This document shows, one piece after another, positions 24,384 through 32,436 of a DNA stretch of 64,000 nucleotides. The notes under the pieces are model-generated. The model ran no database searches and was not told the DNA's origin. It saw nothing but the letters and a program-made list of their open reading frames with translations. Location: assembly GCA_025363015.1 (NCBI GenBank), contig JANYEQ010000035.1, positions 25,579-89,578 of the forward strand. The letters are read 5' to 3'. How positions within the stretch are numbered: the first letter of the stretch is position 1; every line of letters begins with the position of its first letter. This DNA is from Bacteroidota bacterium (GTDB lineage: Bacteria > Bacteroidota > Bacteroidia > B-17B0 > Aurantibacillaceae). The translations under genes were made by a program, and so were the position numbers.

Positions 24384-26420
24384 CTATTTAAATATACCCA
24401 TTTTTTCTAGCTCTTCTAAATACACACGTTTGCCTTTATAAATAGCGGTTACAAAGGCATCGGTTTGCCCAGCAAGTACTACTTTTTTATTATGTGTAAA
24501 AGCTTTACGAATAGTATTAAATTTACCACCTATGGTTATACGCGTTATACCATCATCTAACAATATATTTTCAACTTTGCCTAAGTGTTTTAAATGCTTA
24601 TAAGTATAATTTTTTGGGAATTTATAAGCCGCAATTTGTACTCTAAAATCTAAACCGTCGTAACTTATGTCGCCATATTTTTCAACATAGGCCATAATTT
24701 TTTCTTGCATTTTATTACGTGGCACAAAATTATCTTTTACAACTTGTAGGGTTTTAGTAGTAACTACAGCCACAGTGGATGTTATTGCCACAGTAGGAGT
24801 TACAATGGTTTTTACAGTGTCTTTTACGGGTGCAAAATCAAAATTAATATCTACATCTTTTTCGGCATAGCCTACTAATTTTGAGGCATCAACATCTATA
24901 CTTTTATACTCCACTTTATCGTAACTGTATTTTATTTTGTAAGTGGCATTGGGTGGTAAAATAACCACGTATTGCCCAGTAATGGCACTTGATTTTAAGG
25001 TTTTGTATATTTTATTATTATTTGAAGTTATTTCTACTACAATTTTAGCCGCTACATTTTGATTATTTTTTGTGGTTTTACCTTTAACCATATATAAGGC
25101 AGGTTTTGGGTCGCCAAAGTTGGTTTCAATTAAATACAAATCATATAGGCCTTGGCCACCTTTTTTAGCACTACTGTAGTAGCCTGTTTTTCCATCTGCC
25201 GACAATACAAAGTATCTATCATCGCCAGTATTATTAATAGGGTAACCTAAGTTTTCGGTTTTTTTAAAGGTACTATCTAACAAACTCATCGAAGTTTTAA
25301 ATACATCGTAGCCACCCATGCTGGAGCGTCCTTTACTACTAAAATATAAGGTAACACCATCGGGGTGAATGTAAGGGGCATCATCGTCGAAAGCAGTATT
25401 TACACTATCGCCCAAATTTTTAATATTACCCCAGGTACTATCGGCCATTAATTGTGCTCTATAAATATCGCGTCCACCAAAACCACCCCCACGCTCGCTA
25501 CTAAAATAAAGTAGTTGCCCATCGGGTGATAGGGAGCAATGCCCATCCCACGAATACGAGTTTACTTGCCCTTTTAATTTGGTGGGTGTGCTAAAGTTTG
25601 TACCTACTAAATTACTTTGGTAAATATCGCCATGGTCGTCGCCATTATCGCGGTAAATAAATAATATATTACCATCGTGGCTCAGCGAAATAGCGGCATC
25701 GTTACCAATGGTGTTAATACTATCAAGTGGAAAAGGGGTGGAATATTTATCGTTAATTTTTACCGACATATAAATATCTTCGGTGTATTGTCCGTTTTTT
25801 TCGGGTTGTAAAAAGGCATTCATTCGCCCGCCTTTACTTTTTTCTCCGCTGTAAGTAAATACTAACATACTTTCATCGGCCGTAATGGTTGGTACATACT
25901 CTGCCGCTGATGTATTGATAACGCTACCTATATTTGTAATTTTAGCCGTAGTAGGTTTGCTTACAAAATATTTAGCATTGTTTATGTAGCGCTTTAATTG
26001 TTCTCCATTTTTTTTACCTTCAGGCGAAGTACGTTTGTTAATAAGGTAAGCATCTATAAGAGTTAGGGCTTCGTCAAACTTATCGGTATAATGCGCAGCG
26101 CTTGCTAAATCGTATTGTATATCTTGTACTTTTTTATTTTTAGCATATATTTCGCTTAGTAAGTTGTAGGCATCTTCGTATTTATCGGCACGGTAAAGGG
26201 CGCATTTACCATAGCTGTATTTTAAAAATTCTTCTTTTGGGTGATGGTTATAAATATTATCAAATATGGGTAGGGCTAATAGGTAATTTTTTTCGTCGTA
26301 CAGTAAAAGGGCATTATCTAACGAATCTTTTTCGGTACGGCGCCATTTACCTGTGTTTGTAATTTGAGCTAATGTTGTAAAATAATTTAAGATAATAAAA
26401 AGTAAAAGCAGTTTTTTCAT
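24384..26420 (-). CDS. TPR / PD40 beta-propeller envelope protein with SPOR-like C terminus
   Basis: Signal peptide (MKKLLLLFIILNYFTTLAQ; the third codon is the start, the track adds MY), then TPR-like helices (about 25-130), and a WD40-like PD40 propeller from about 160 to 430 (AEYVPTITADESMLVFTYSG, HCSLSPDGQLLYFSSERGGGFGGRDIY, PYIHPDGVTLYFSSKGRSSMGGYDVF). A carboxypeptidase-regulatory-like beta domain follows (MVKGKTTKNNQNVAAK). The order resembles T9SS-linked PorE-type OmpA proteins, but the OmpA peptidoglycan domain is absent; the end (DFRVQIAAYKFPKNYTYKHL) resembles a SPOR domain, another peptidoglycan-binding fold. Envelope anchoring is inferred. Confidence 0.82.
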   Translation of the reverse strand: MKKLLLLFIILNYFTTLAQITNTGKWRRTEKDSLDNALLLYDEKNYLLALPIFDNIYNHHPKEEFLKYSYGKCALYRADKYEDAYNLLSEIYAKNKKVQDIQYDLASAAHYTDKFDEALTLIDAYLINKRTSPEGKKNGEQLKRYINNAKYFVSKPTTAKITNIGSVINTSAAEYVPTITADESMLVFTYSGEKSKGGRMNAFLQPEKNGQYTEDIYMSVKINDKYSTPFPLDSINTIGNDAAISLSHDGNILFIYRDNGDDHGDIYQSNLVGTNFSTPTKLKGQVNSYSWDGHCSLSPDGQLLYFSSERGGGFGGRDIYRAQLMADSTWGNIKNLGDSVNTAFDDDAPYIHPDGVTLYFSSKGRSSMGGYDVFKTSMSLLDSTFKKTENLGYPINNTGDDRYFVLSADGKTGYYSSAKKGGQGLYDLYLIETNFGDPKPALYMVKGKTTKNNQNVAAKIVVEITSNNNKIYKTLKSSAITGQYVVILPPNATYKIKYSYDKVEYKSIDVDASKLVGYAEKDVDINFDFAPVKDTVKTIVTPTVAITSTVAVVTTKTLQVVKDNFVPRNKMQEKIMAYVEKYGDISYDGLDFRVQIAAYKFPKNYTYKHLKHLGKVENILLDDGITRITIGGKFNTIRKAFTHNKKVVLAGQTDAFVTAIYKGKRVYLEELEKMGIFK

Positions 26421-26520
26421 ATACAATATAGTGTTATTGGCAATGGTTATTAGGGGGATAGTAGTTTATTTTATCAGGCTAAATGTAATAAATAAAACTT
26501 AAATCCGCTAAATGTAAAAA

Positions 26521-27963
26521 CTATAGGTTTTGATAATATTTTAAGTAGTTGCTTCGCCAAGTTTTGTTGGCTAGGGCATTGTATTTTTCTAATAAGGGAA
26601 AATTATCGGTATTAATTAATTGGCAGGGCATGGGGTTTTGGTTATTAAGGGTATAGTTTAAAGGCTTTATGGTTTGTAAGGTGGCTACAAAAATAATATT
26701 GCGGTAATTTGGATTGGCGGAAAGTGCTGTTAATTGTACATTAAACCCTGCTTTTTGTAAGGTGTTTTTTAATATGGTAGTGCCTATGCCTATAGTGCCG
26801 TTAACATAGCCATGCCAATTAATTAAAAAAAGGGCATTAGGGTTTAAATTGTTTTTTAATTGCTTAAGGCTTTGTAGGGTTAGCAAGTGGCTGGGTTGTT
26901 CTTCGGCTTTAAACACATCTACCAACACTATAGAGTACTTTTTTGTGCAATGGTTTAAAAAATAACGGGCATCGGCACAAATAGTATTTACGCTTGGGTT
27001 TAAATAAAAATATTTTTTAGCTACGGTAATAATTCGGTCATCAAATTCAACGCCATCAACAGCGTAGTTTTTTGCACACAATACATTTGCGGTTAAACCC
27101 CCGCCCAAACCTAATACTAAAGCGGGTTGTGTATTTTTTGAAGGAGGAATTAAACTATCTAACAAGCTTACATAGCTTGAAACCGATTGTTTTGTGCTGC
27201 AATTCATTTCGGTTTGTACAATATTATTTATGGTTAATAGTGTAACAGAATCGGTATTTTGCCCTACAATGGTTTTTACTTGTAAATGCCCTAAAATACT
27301 ATCGGCACTGTAGGTAATGGCATTATTTTTAAAGGTAAATTGTAAGTTTAAGTACATTAAACCTGCAAATAATATTAGTTGCGTGGGTTTAAAGGGTTTA
27401 AAAACAAATAGGGTAATGGCAAACAGTAAAATGGCAAATACCATTAAACACATATTTAAACCAAGAGTAGGTATTACATAAAAGCCGCATAAAAAAGTGG
27501 CAAAAATGCCACCTGCTGTACTAATGGCGTATACTGTGCCACTTGCTTTACCGGCAGATGTGGTGGCTTTTGTTTGTAATAAAATAAATAGGGGTGAGGT
27601 GGCGCCTAAAAAAAACACTGGTAAAAACAATAAGGTTAAGGTGCTAATAACTACACCCATTAAAAATGGCAAGTACGAAATACGTGGTATAACATAGTAG
27701 CTTAATACTGGCATTAGTACTACAAATAAAGCGGCTAAATATAAAATTTGTGCTAATTTTTTTTGAGGGTGTTTGGTTTTATCGCTTAACCAACCACCAT
27801 AAAAATAGCCACTGGCCAAAGCCCCCAAGGTAATACCCATTACCGATGCCCAAACATATAAACTACTGCCAAAAATAGGCGCCAATAATTTAGCACCACA
27901 CAATTCGGCAGCCATTACAACTGCCCCCTCAATAAAACTTAGTATTAATAATTTTTTTTGCAT
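26521..27963 (-). CDS. Fused MFS-like membrane domain / spermidine synthase-like protein
   Basis: The first 200 residues contain about six to seven membrane helices (start MQKKLLILSFIEGAVVMAAELCGAKLLAPIFG), and the rest is a spermidine-synthase-like Rossmann domain (ALVLGLGGGLTANVLC, VDGVEFDDRIITVAKKYF, ICADARYFLNHCTKKYSIVLVDVF). The D of VLVDVF fits the catalytic region of aminopropyltransferases. Such fusions are widespread in Bacteroidota; whether they make polyamines is not established. The gene begins about 240 nt from the TSUP transporter, in the same direction. Confidence 0.85.
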   Translation of the reverse strand: MQKKLLILSFIEGAVVMAAELCGAKLLAPIFGSSLYVWASVMGITLGALASGYFYGGWLSDKTKHPQKKLAQILYLAALFVVLMPVLSYYVIPRISYLPFLMGVVISTLTLLFLPVFFLGATSPLFILLQTKATTSAGKASGTVYAISTAGGIFATFLCGFYVIPTLGLNMCLMVFAILLFAITLFVFKPFKPTQLILFAGLMYLNLQFTFKNNAITYSADSILGHLQVKTIVGQNTDSVTLLTINNIVQTEMNCSTKQSVSSYVSLLDSLIPPSKNTQPALVLGLGGGLTANVLCAKNYAVDGVEFDDRIITVAKKYFYLNPSVNTICADARYFLNHCTKKYSIVLVDVFKAEEQPSHLLTLQSLKQLKNNLNPNALFLINWHGYVNGTIGIGTTILKNTLQKAGFNVQLTALSANPNYRNIIFVATLQTIKPLNYTLNNQNPMPCQLINTDNFPLLEKYNALANKTWRSNYLKYYQNL

Positions 27964-28205
27964 GTAATAAGATTTTAAAGTTAAAGCCTTTGTTTAACCA
28001 ATGCAAACCTTTTTTACAGTATATTACTACTACCGTATTTACTATGGCCCTAATTTTTTTGTTATTACTATAAGCCACTCTGTTTTTGGCATATACTTAT
28101 TTGTTTTGCCTTAGCATTTTTGTTTTTGTACAGGGTAACTCTTAAAGTTGGCTGTTACACGTTTGGAAACAACTTTCACAATCCGTTAAGATAATAAAAG
28201 AGTAA

Positions 28206-28985
28206 CTAACTCACCACTCCAATACCAATTAACAGGCCCATGCTTAGCATAAAAATACCTACTAACCATTTAAAAAAAGTGAGGCTTGTTTTTTTAAATA
28301 ATTTATTGCCCACAAAAGCTCCTAGCCATGCACAAACTACAGCTAGTATTACTACTACATAATTAGTTTGGTTTTGTTTTAAAACAGCAAAATTACTGTA
28401 AAGGCTCAAGCGCATTACATCTACCATACAGGCTACTGCCACGCCTGTAGCAATGTAGCTTTGCTTTGATAAGTTTATACGTAATAAAAAGGCACTACGT
28501 ATAGCGCCTTGGTGCCCACTAAAGCCACCAAAAAAACCACTTAATACGCCACCCAAGGGCAAGTATTTTTGATGAAAGGTAATGGCAGATAATTTTTTAG
28601 ATAATTCGATAATAGAAAATAAAATAATTACAAAGCCTACTATTATACCCTGCCAAGTAATATTAAAATGGGTATAACAACAGTTGTAATTTGCTATTTG
28701 TAAATTAATGCCGCCCAATTTTTTTAATAAATACGCACCAAAAAAAGCAGCAAGGGTGGAGGGTAAACCGAATTTTAAAACCAATGGCCAATTTATAAAT
28801 TTATATACCAAGCCTAATTTAAATACATTGTTTAATAAATGCACACAAGCCGTTAAACCAATAGCAATGGGCAAGGGGTAATACATAGCAAAAACGGGTA
28901 GTAAAATAGTACCCAAACCAAAGCCCGAAAAAAAAGTTAAAAACGAGGCTATTAAAGCGGTAAGGGGTATTAAAACATAAATCAT
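28206..28985 (-). CDS. TSUP-family transporter (TauE/SafE)
   Basis: Small integral membrane protein of 259 residues with about seven or eight hydrophobic helices and the family repeats: FLTFFSGFGLGTILLPVFAMYYPLPIAIGLTA in the first half and LPLGGVLSGFFGGFSGHQGAIRSAFLL in the second. The TSUP family moves sulfur-containing anions or organosulfonates; the substrate here is unknown. It is 7 nt after the GlcNAc-kinase-like gene on the minus strand and probably co-transcribed with it, though no functional link is obvious. Confidence 0.88.
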   Translation of the reverse strand: MIYVLIPLTALIASFLTFFSGFGLGTILLPVFAMYYPLPIAIGLTACVHLLNNVFKLGLVYKFINWPLVLKFGLPSTLAAFFGAYLLKKLGGINLQIANYNCCYTHFNITWQGIIVGFVIILFSIIELSKKLSAITFHQKYLPLGGVLSGFFGGFSGHQGAIRSAFLLRINLSKQSYIATGVAVACMVDVMRLSLYSNFAVLKQNQTNYVVVILAVVCAWLGAFVGNKLFKKTSLTFFKWLVGIFMLSMGLLIGIGVVS

Positions 28986-28992
28986 AATTAGG

Positions 28993-29835
28993 TTACGAGT
29001 GGTATTCTATTAAACCTTCGATAGGTGATTGTATTATTTTACCCATTTCAAAACCATTATCCAAAGCTACTTTGGCAATTAAATCTTTATAATAATAGCC
29101 TATTGAACCCACGGTGCTTACTTTATAATTTGTAGCATTGGTATATTTAATTACCTGTTGTTTAAAAAACGAATCAAAACAATTGTATAGTAATTGTTGT
29201 ATAAAAGCATGTTGTTTGTGCTGTTCTACAAACAAACTAATGGTAGCTAAATACTTGCTGGGCATTGGATTTTTGTAAACATTGTTTAAAATTTCTTCGC
29301 GGTTAAAACCTTGTTTTTGAAAAGCCGTTTTTAAATCCGTTGGCAAATTATCATCAAAATAATGCTGTATAAAAAACTTACCTATTTGTGCACCGCTTCC
29401 GTGGTCGCCCCACAAATACCCCACCGATGGCACGTTTTCTATAATGTGTTTGCCGTTGTATAAACAGCTGTTACTACCTGTGCCTAAAATGCAGGCAATG
29501 CCCCATTCTTTTTTACACAAAGCACGTGCGGCAGCTAATAAATCGTGCGATACATTTATTTTTGGAATGTTTAAAGTATTGGTTAAGGTATGTTCTAATA
29601 ACGAGCAATTATCAAACGTTGAGCAGCCTGCGCCATAGTAATGCAAGGTAGTAATGTGGTTTAAGTACTCGGCTAAATAAGGCTTTAGGTTATTGGTAAT
29701 TTCTAAACTAATTTGGTCTTTACTTTGAAAATAGGGGTTAAACCCAATTGTTTTTATGTGTTTAATAACTTTACTGTTTTGCAACAATACCCAATCTGTT
29801 TTGGTTGACCCACTATCGGCAATTAAAATGTACAT
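28993..29835 (-). CDS. BadF/BadG-type ATPase, N-acetylglucosamine kinase-like
   Basis: Actin-fold kinase: the first phosphate loop is IADSGSTKTDWVLL (residues 4-17), the second phosphate motif is CILGTGSNSCLYNG, and the glycine-rich VGYLWGDHGSGAQIGK block is typical of eukaryotic-type GlcNAc kinases and Bacteroidota homologues. It should phosphorylate an amino sugar such as GlcNAc released in cell-wall recycling, which would suit the mpl gene of this window. Length 280 is usual. It heads a pair with the TSUP gene. The sugar is inferred. Confidence 0.82.
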   Translation of the reverse strand: MYILIADSGSTKTDWVLLQNSKVIKHIKTIGFNPYFQSKDQISLEITNNLKPYLAEYLNHITTLHYYGAGCSTFDNCSLLEHTLTNTLNIPKINVSHDLLAAARALCKKEWGIACILGTGSNSCLYNGKHIIENVPSVGYLWGDHGSGAQIGKFFIQHYFDDNLPTDLKTAFQKQGFNREEILNNVYKNPMPSKYLATISLFVEQHKQHAFIQQLLYNCFDSFFKQQVIKYTNATNYKVSTVGSIGYYYKDLIAKVALDNGFEMGKIIQSPIEGLIEYHS

Positions 29836-29879
29836 TGTTTTTTTAAGGTATAAAGTTCTTAAAATTAAAAAATATTATG

Positions 29880-29899
29880 GTATTAATTATAATTAATAC
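29880..29899. repeat. 20-bp perfect palindrome
   Basis: GTATTAATTA-TAATTAATAC is perfectly self-complementary and lies 45 nt upstream of the GlcNAc-kinase-like gene, in the divergent region shared with the SpoIID-domain gene. It is almost pure A/T, so chance is possible; an operator is the alternative. Confidence 0.4.
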
Positions 29900-30102
29900 T
29901 AACAGGTATTATTTATTGAGGTTAATTTTTAAAAACACGTAGGTACATAGGACTTTTTTAATAGTATAGATATGGAGCTTGATATAGCAAACTAAAGTAT
30001 AGCTTCAGTTCTTTGAATATATTTACCATTATATTATTTTTAGAAGAAAACTATGTTTTTATGTGGTTTGTTTTTTTATAGCCTAAGGAGTGTAGGTTTT
30101 AC

Positions 30103-31383
30103 ATGACGTTCTTCACATTACATCGCTTAAAACTATTACAAAAACTTAAAAATAGTATAAGCAATAGGCATAACTTAGCTTTTGTGCTAAATAAAACAAC
30201 ATCGTTATTTAAAAAAATAGTGTTTTTTAGTCTGCTGATAACAGTAGTACTAATTACATTTTCGTCGTTTTTTATTATTGCCGAAAATTTACAAATTAAA
30301 ATATATACTAATTTAAAATTAAACGCGTTGCAGGTTAATGCTAATGCGGGCAGTTATAAAGTTATGGCCGATGGTAGCTTAATTACCGAAACCACAGGCG
30401 AAAGCATTTTTAAATTTAATCTAAAAGGCGATAGTATTGAACTAAAACAAAACGAAAAATTTATTGGTACTTTTAAATACATAAAATTTACGGGCGATGA
30501 CCTTTGCGAATTAAAAGTTAAGCTTATTAACCCTGATAGAAAAGCACGCATCTATCAAAACAATTTAAGCTTTGGGGTAAGCGATGGCTATATTCGCATA
30601 TTGAACGAAGTTATTTTAGATAATTACATTGCTGGCGTTACCGAAGCGGAAGCGGGAAGCAAATCCACCCTTGAGTTTTATAAAGTACAAGCTATTTTAG
30701 CCCGCACCTTTGCCTTAGCGCATATAAACAAACACGTTACCGAAGGCTTTAGTTTGTGTGACCAAGTGCACTGCCAAGCTTATTATGGCAAACCTAAAGA
30801 TTTTAGTATTTATACGGCTATTGAAGATACAAAAGGTAAAGTAGTGGTAGATGAAAATTTAAACCTAATAATAGCAGCTTTTCACAGCAACAGCGGTGGG
30901 CAAACTGCTAATAGCGAAGATGTGTGGGGAGCCAAAACCACTTATTTACGAAGTGTAAACGATAGTTTTAGCATTAAAATGCCTAACAGTAAATGGGAAC
31001 GCAAAATGCTTATAGATGATTGGCTTAAGTATTTAAAAATAAAGCATAATTATCCAATAGAAAATGATGAAGCAAAAAATGCCGCTATTAATTTTAAACA
31101 AGACCAAAGAAAATACTTTTTAGAATGCAACTCAAGCAAAGTACCTTTAAAAAATGTGAGATTAGATTTACAATTAAAATCTACTTACTTTTCTATTAGC
31201 CAATTAACGAAAGACACCATTGTTTTTAAAGGTCGCGGCTTTGGGCATGGTTTAGGTATGTGCCAAGAAGGGGCCATGCGCATGAGTAAATTAGGATATA
31301 AATATCCCGAAATTATAAGTTTTTATTATCGTAATATTCAAATAATTGATTTACGGAAATTAAGTTTTTTTAAAGACGAGTAA
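30103..31383 (+). CDS. SpoIID/LytB-domain protein, putative glycan-cleaving enzyme
   Basis: A long basic N terminus precedes one membrane segment (IVFFSLLITVVLITFSSFFII, about residues 43-63), so the rest faces the periplasm. The SpoIID domain follows: ILNEVILDNYIAGVTEAEAGSKSTLEFYKVQAILARTFAL, with the E of the TEAEAGS block at the catalytic position known in SpoIID lytic transglycosylases, then VHCQAYYG, AAFHSNSGGQTANSEDVWG, and the C-terminal GRGFGHGLGMCQEGAMRMSKLG. In sporulating Firmicutes SpoIID cleaves denuded glycan strands. Bacteroidota do not sporulate, so a role in division or wall recycling is inferred. Confidence 0.9.
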   Translation: MTFFTLHRLKLLQKLKNSISNRHNLAFVLNKTTSLFKKIVFFSLLITVVLITFSSFFIIAENLQIKIYTNLKLNALQVNANAGSYKVMADGSLITETTGESIFKFNLKGDSIELKQNEKFIGTFKYIKFTGDDLCELKVKLINPDRKARIYQNNLSFGVSDGYIRILNEVILDNYIAGVTEAEAGSKSTLEFYKVQAILARTFALAHINKHVTEGFSLCDQVHCQAYYGKPKDFSIYTAIEDTKGKVVVDENLNLIIAAFHSNSGGQTANSEDVWGAKTTYLRSVNDSFSIKMPNSKWERKMLIDDWLKYLKIKHNYPIENDEAKNAAINFKQDQRKYFLECNSSKVPLKNVRLDLQLKSTYFSISQLTKDTIVFKGRGFGHGLGMCQEGAMRMSKLGYKYPEIISFYYRNIQIIDLRKLSFFKDE

Positions 31384-31390
31384 TCATTCG

Positions 31391-32347
31391 TTAAAACTTA
31401 TACCCAAACCCTATGGCAATGGTTGTTAATAATTGCACCCGTGGCCCATTAATATCGTTGGGGTTAGTGTACAGGCCATCTTTATTCCAATCGCGTTTAA
31501 TAATAATATCATCATCGTATATCATTTGCGAAATAAAATTAGCAGTAAAATATTTATTTATTTTAAAAGTAAGTAGGTTGTTAAACACCACATCTATATT
31601 TTGTGGGTTGTGTGCATAATTAGAAAATAAATCTAAGTACGAATCTAAATTTACATTTTTAAATATATCTTTTTTAAACTTTAAAATTATTCGTCCTCCA
31701 AACTCATAACGTATTTTTTTACCATGTGTAATAATAGTATCGCCCGCTGTATTAGTAGTTGCTTTTTGCACCCCATACGCTCCTGCATCAGCCAAATATT
31801 GGCGGTTTACAATAGTAATTTTACCAGCAATTGGCGCAAATGTTGCCGAAAAATAATTAGTAGGTTTATAATCTAAACCTATAGCTAATTGAATATAGGC
31901 TGGCGACATAAAATCGGCAGTAGCTGGGCCCGAAATGGTATCGCTTACATAATTATAGCCGGGCGAAAATTGCGTTCTAAAATCGCCTTGCCCAACATAA
32001 AACCAGTACTTACTAAAGGCATCAATATTATATTTACTAAGGGCAAATAATTGGTCAATGTTTTTACGAAACAATTTAGCATCGCCAGGTTTAATAACGC
32101 CATACTGCGCATCTATTTTACTTAACCACGAGTGTTTACCTCTTGTATAAACCGCTTCAGCATTTAAAATAGTATTAAGAGCCACATTATTTTGCCCACC
32201 ACCTTGCCAATTACTGAGCGCTGTTTGGCTTGCATTAACACCAAAAAAACCCGATTTTTTCCAATAACTCGTGTCTTTTTTAGCAGATTGCTGAGCAATA
32301 ACCGTAATTGTAAGTAATAATAAAGTGACGCTTATTAGTTTTCTCAT
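31391..32347 (-). CDS. DUF3078 family outer-membrane-type protein
   Basis: Signal peptide (MRKLISVTLLLLTITVIAQ), then alternating aromatic beta strands typical of an outer-membrane barrel ending in an aromatic residue (IGFGYKF). The segment FFGVNASQTALSNWQGGGQNNVALN is the DUF3078 hallmark. No function is known for the family. A good promoter (TTG-N18-TATTTTTG) lies in the gap from dsbD, inside an 18-bp inverted repeat. Confidence 0.85.
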   Translation of the reverse strand: MRKLISVTLLLLTITVIAQQSAKKDTSYWKKSGFFGVNASQTALSNWQGGGQNNVALNTILNAEAVYTRGKHSWLSKIDAQYGVIKPGDAKLFRKNIDQLFALSKYNIDAFSKYWFYVGQGDFRTQFSPGYNYVSDTISGPATADFMSPAYIQLAIGLDYKPTNYFSATFAPIAGKITIVNRQYLADAGAYGVQKATTNTAGDTIITHGKKIRYEFGGRIILKFKKDIFKNVNLDSYLDLFSNYAHNPQNIDVVFNNLLTFKINKYFTANFISQMIYDDDIIIKRDWNKDGLYTNPNDINGPRVQLLTTIAIGFGYKF

Positions 32348-32353
32348 GGGTAA

Positions 32354-32398
32354 ATTTTAATTTATATTTTTACGAAGCGCAAAAATATAAATTAAAAT
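32354..32398. repeat. 18-bp perfect inverted repeat in the DUF3078 promoter
   Basis: ATTTTAATTTATATTTTT (32354-32371) and AAAAATATAAATTAAAAT (32381-32398) are perfect complements around the 9-nt loop ACGAAGCGC. The -7 box lies in the right arm and the predicted transcription start in the loop. It is A/T only, which lowers its significance; it could be an operator or a terminator for dsbD. Confidence 0.6.
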
Positions 32399-32408
32399 CG
32401 ATTACCAA
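32380..32408 (-). promoter_or_regulatory. Promoter of the DUF3078 gene
   Basis: On the minus strand TTG (32408-32406), 18 nt, and TATTTTTG (32387-32380) fit the Bacteroidota consensus; the ATG is 32 nt downstream. Confidence 0.55.
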
Positions 32409-32436
32409 CCCATAAATAGGTAAAAAGTAAATGACA

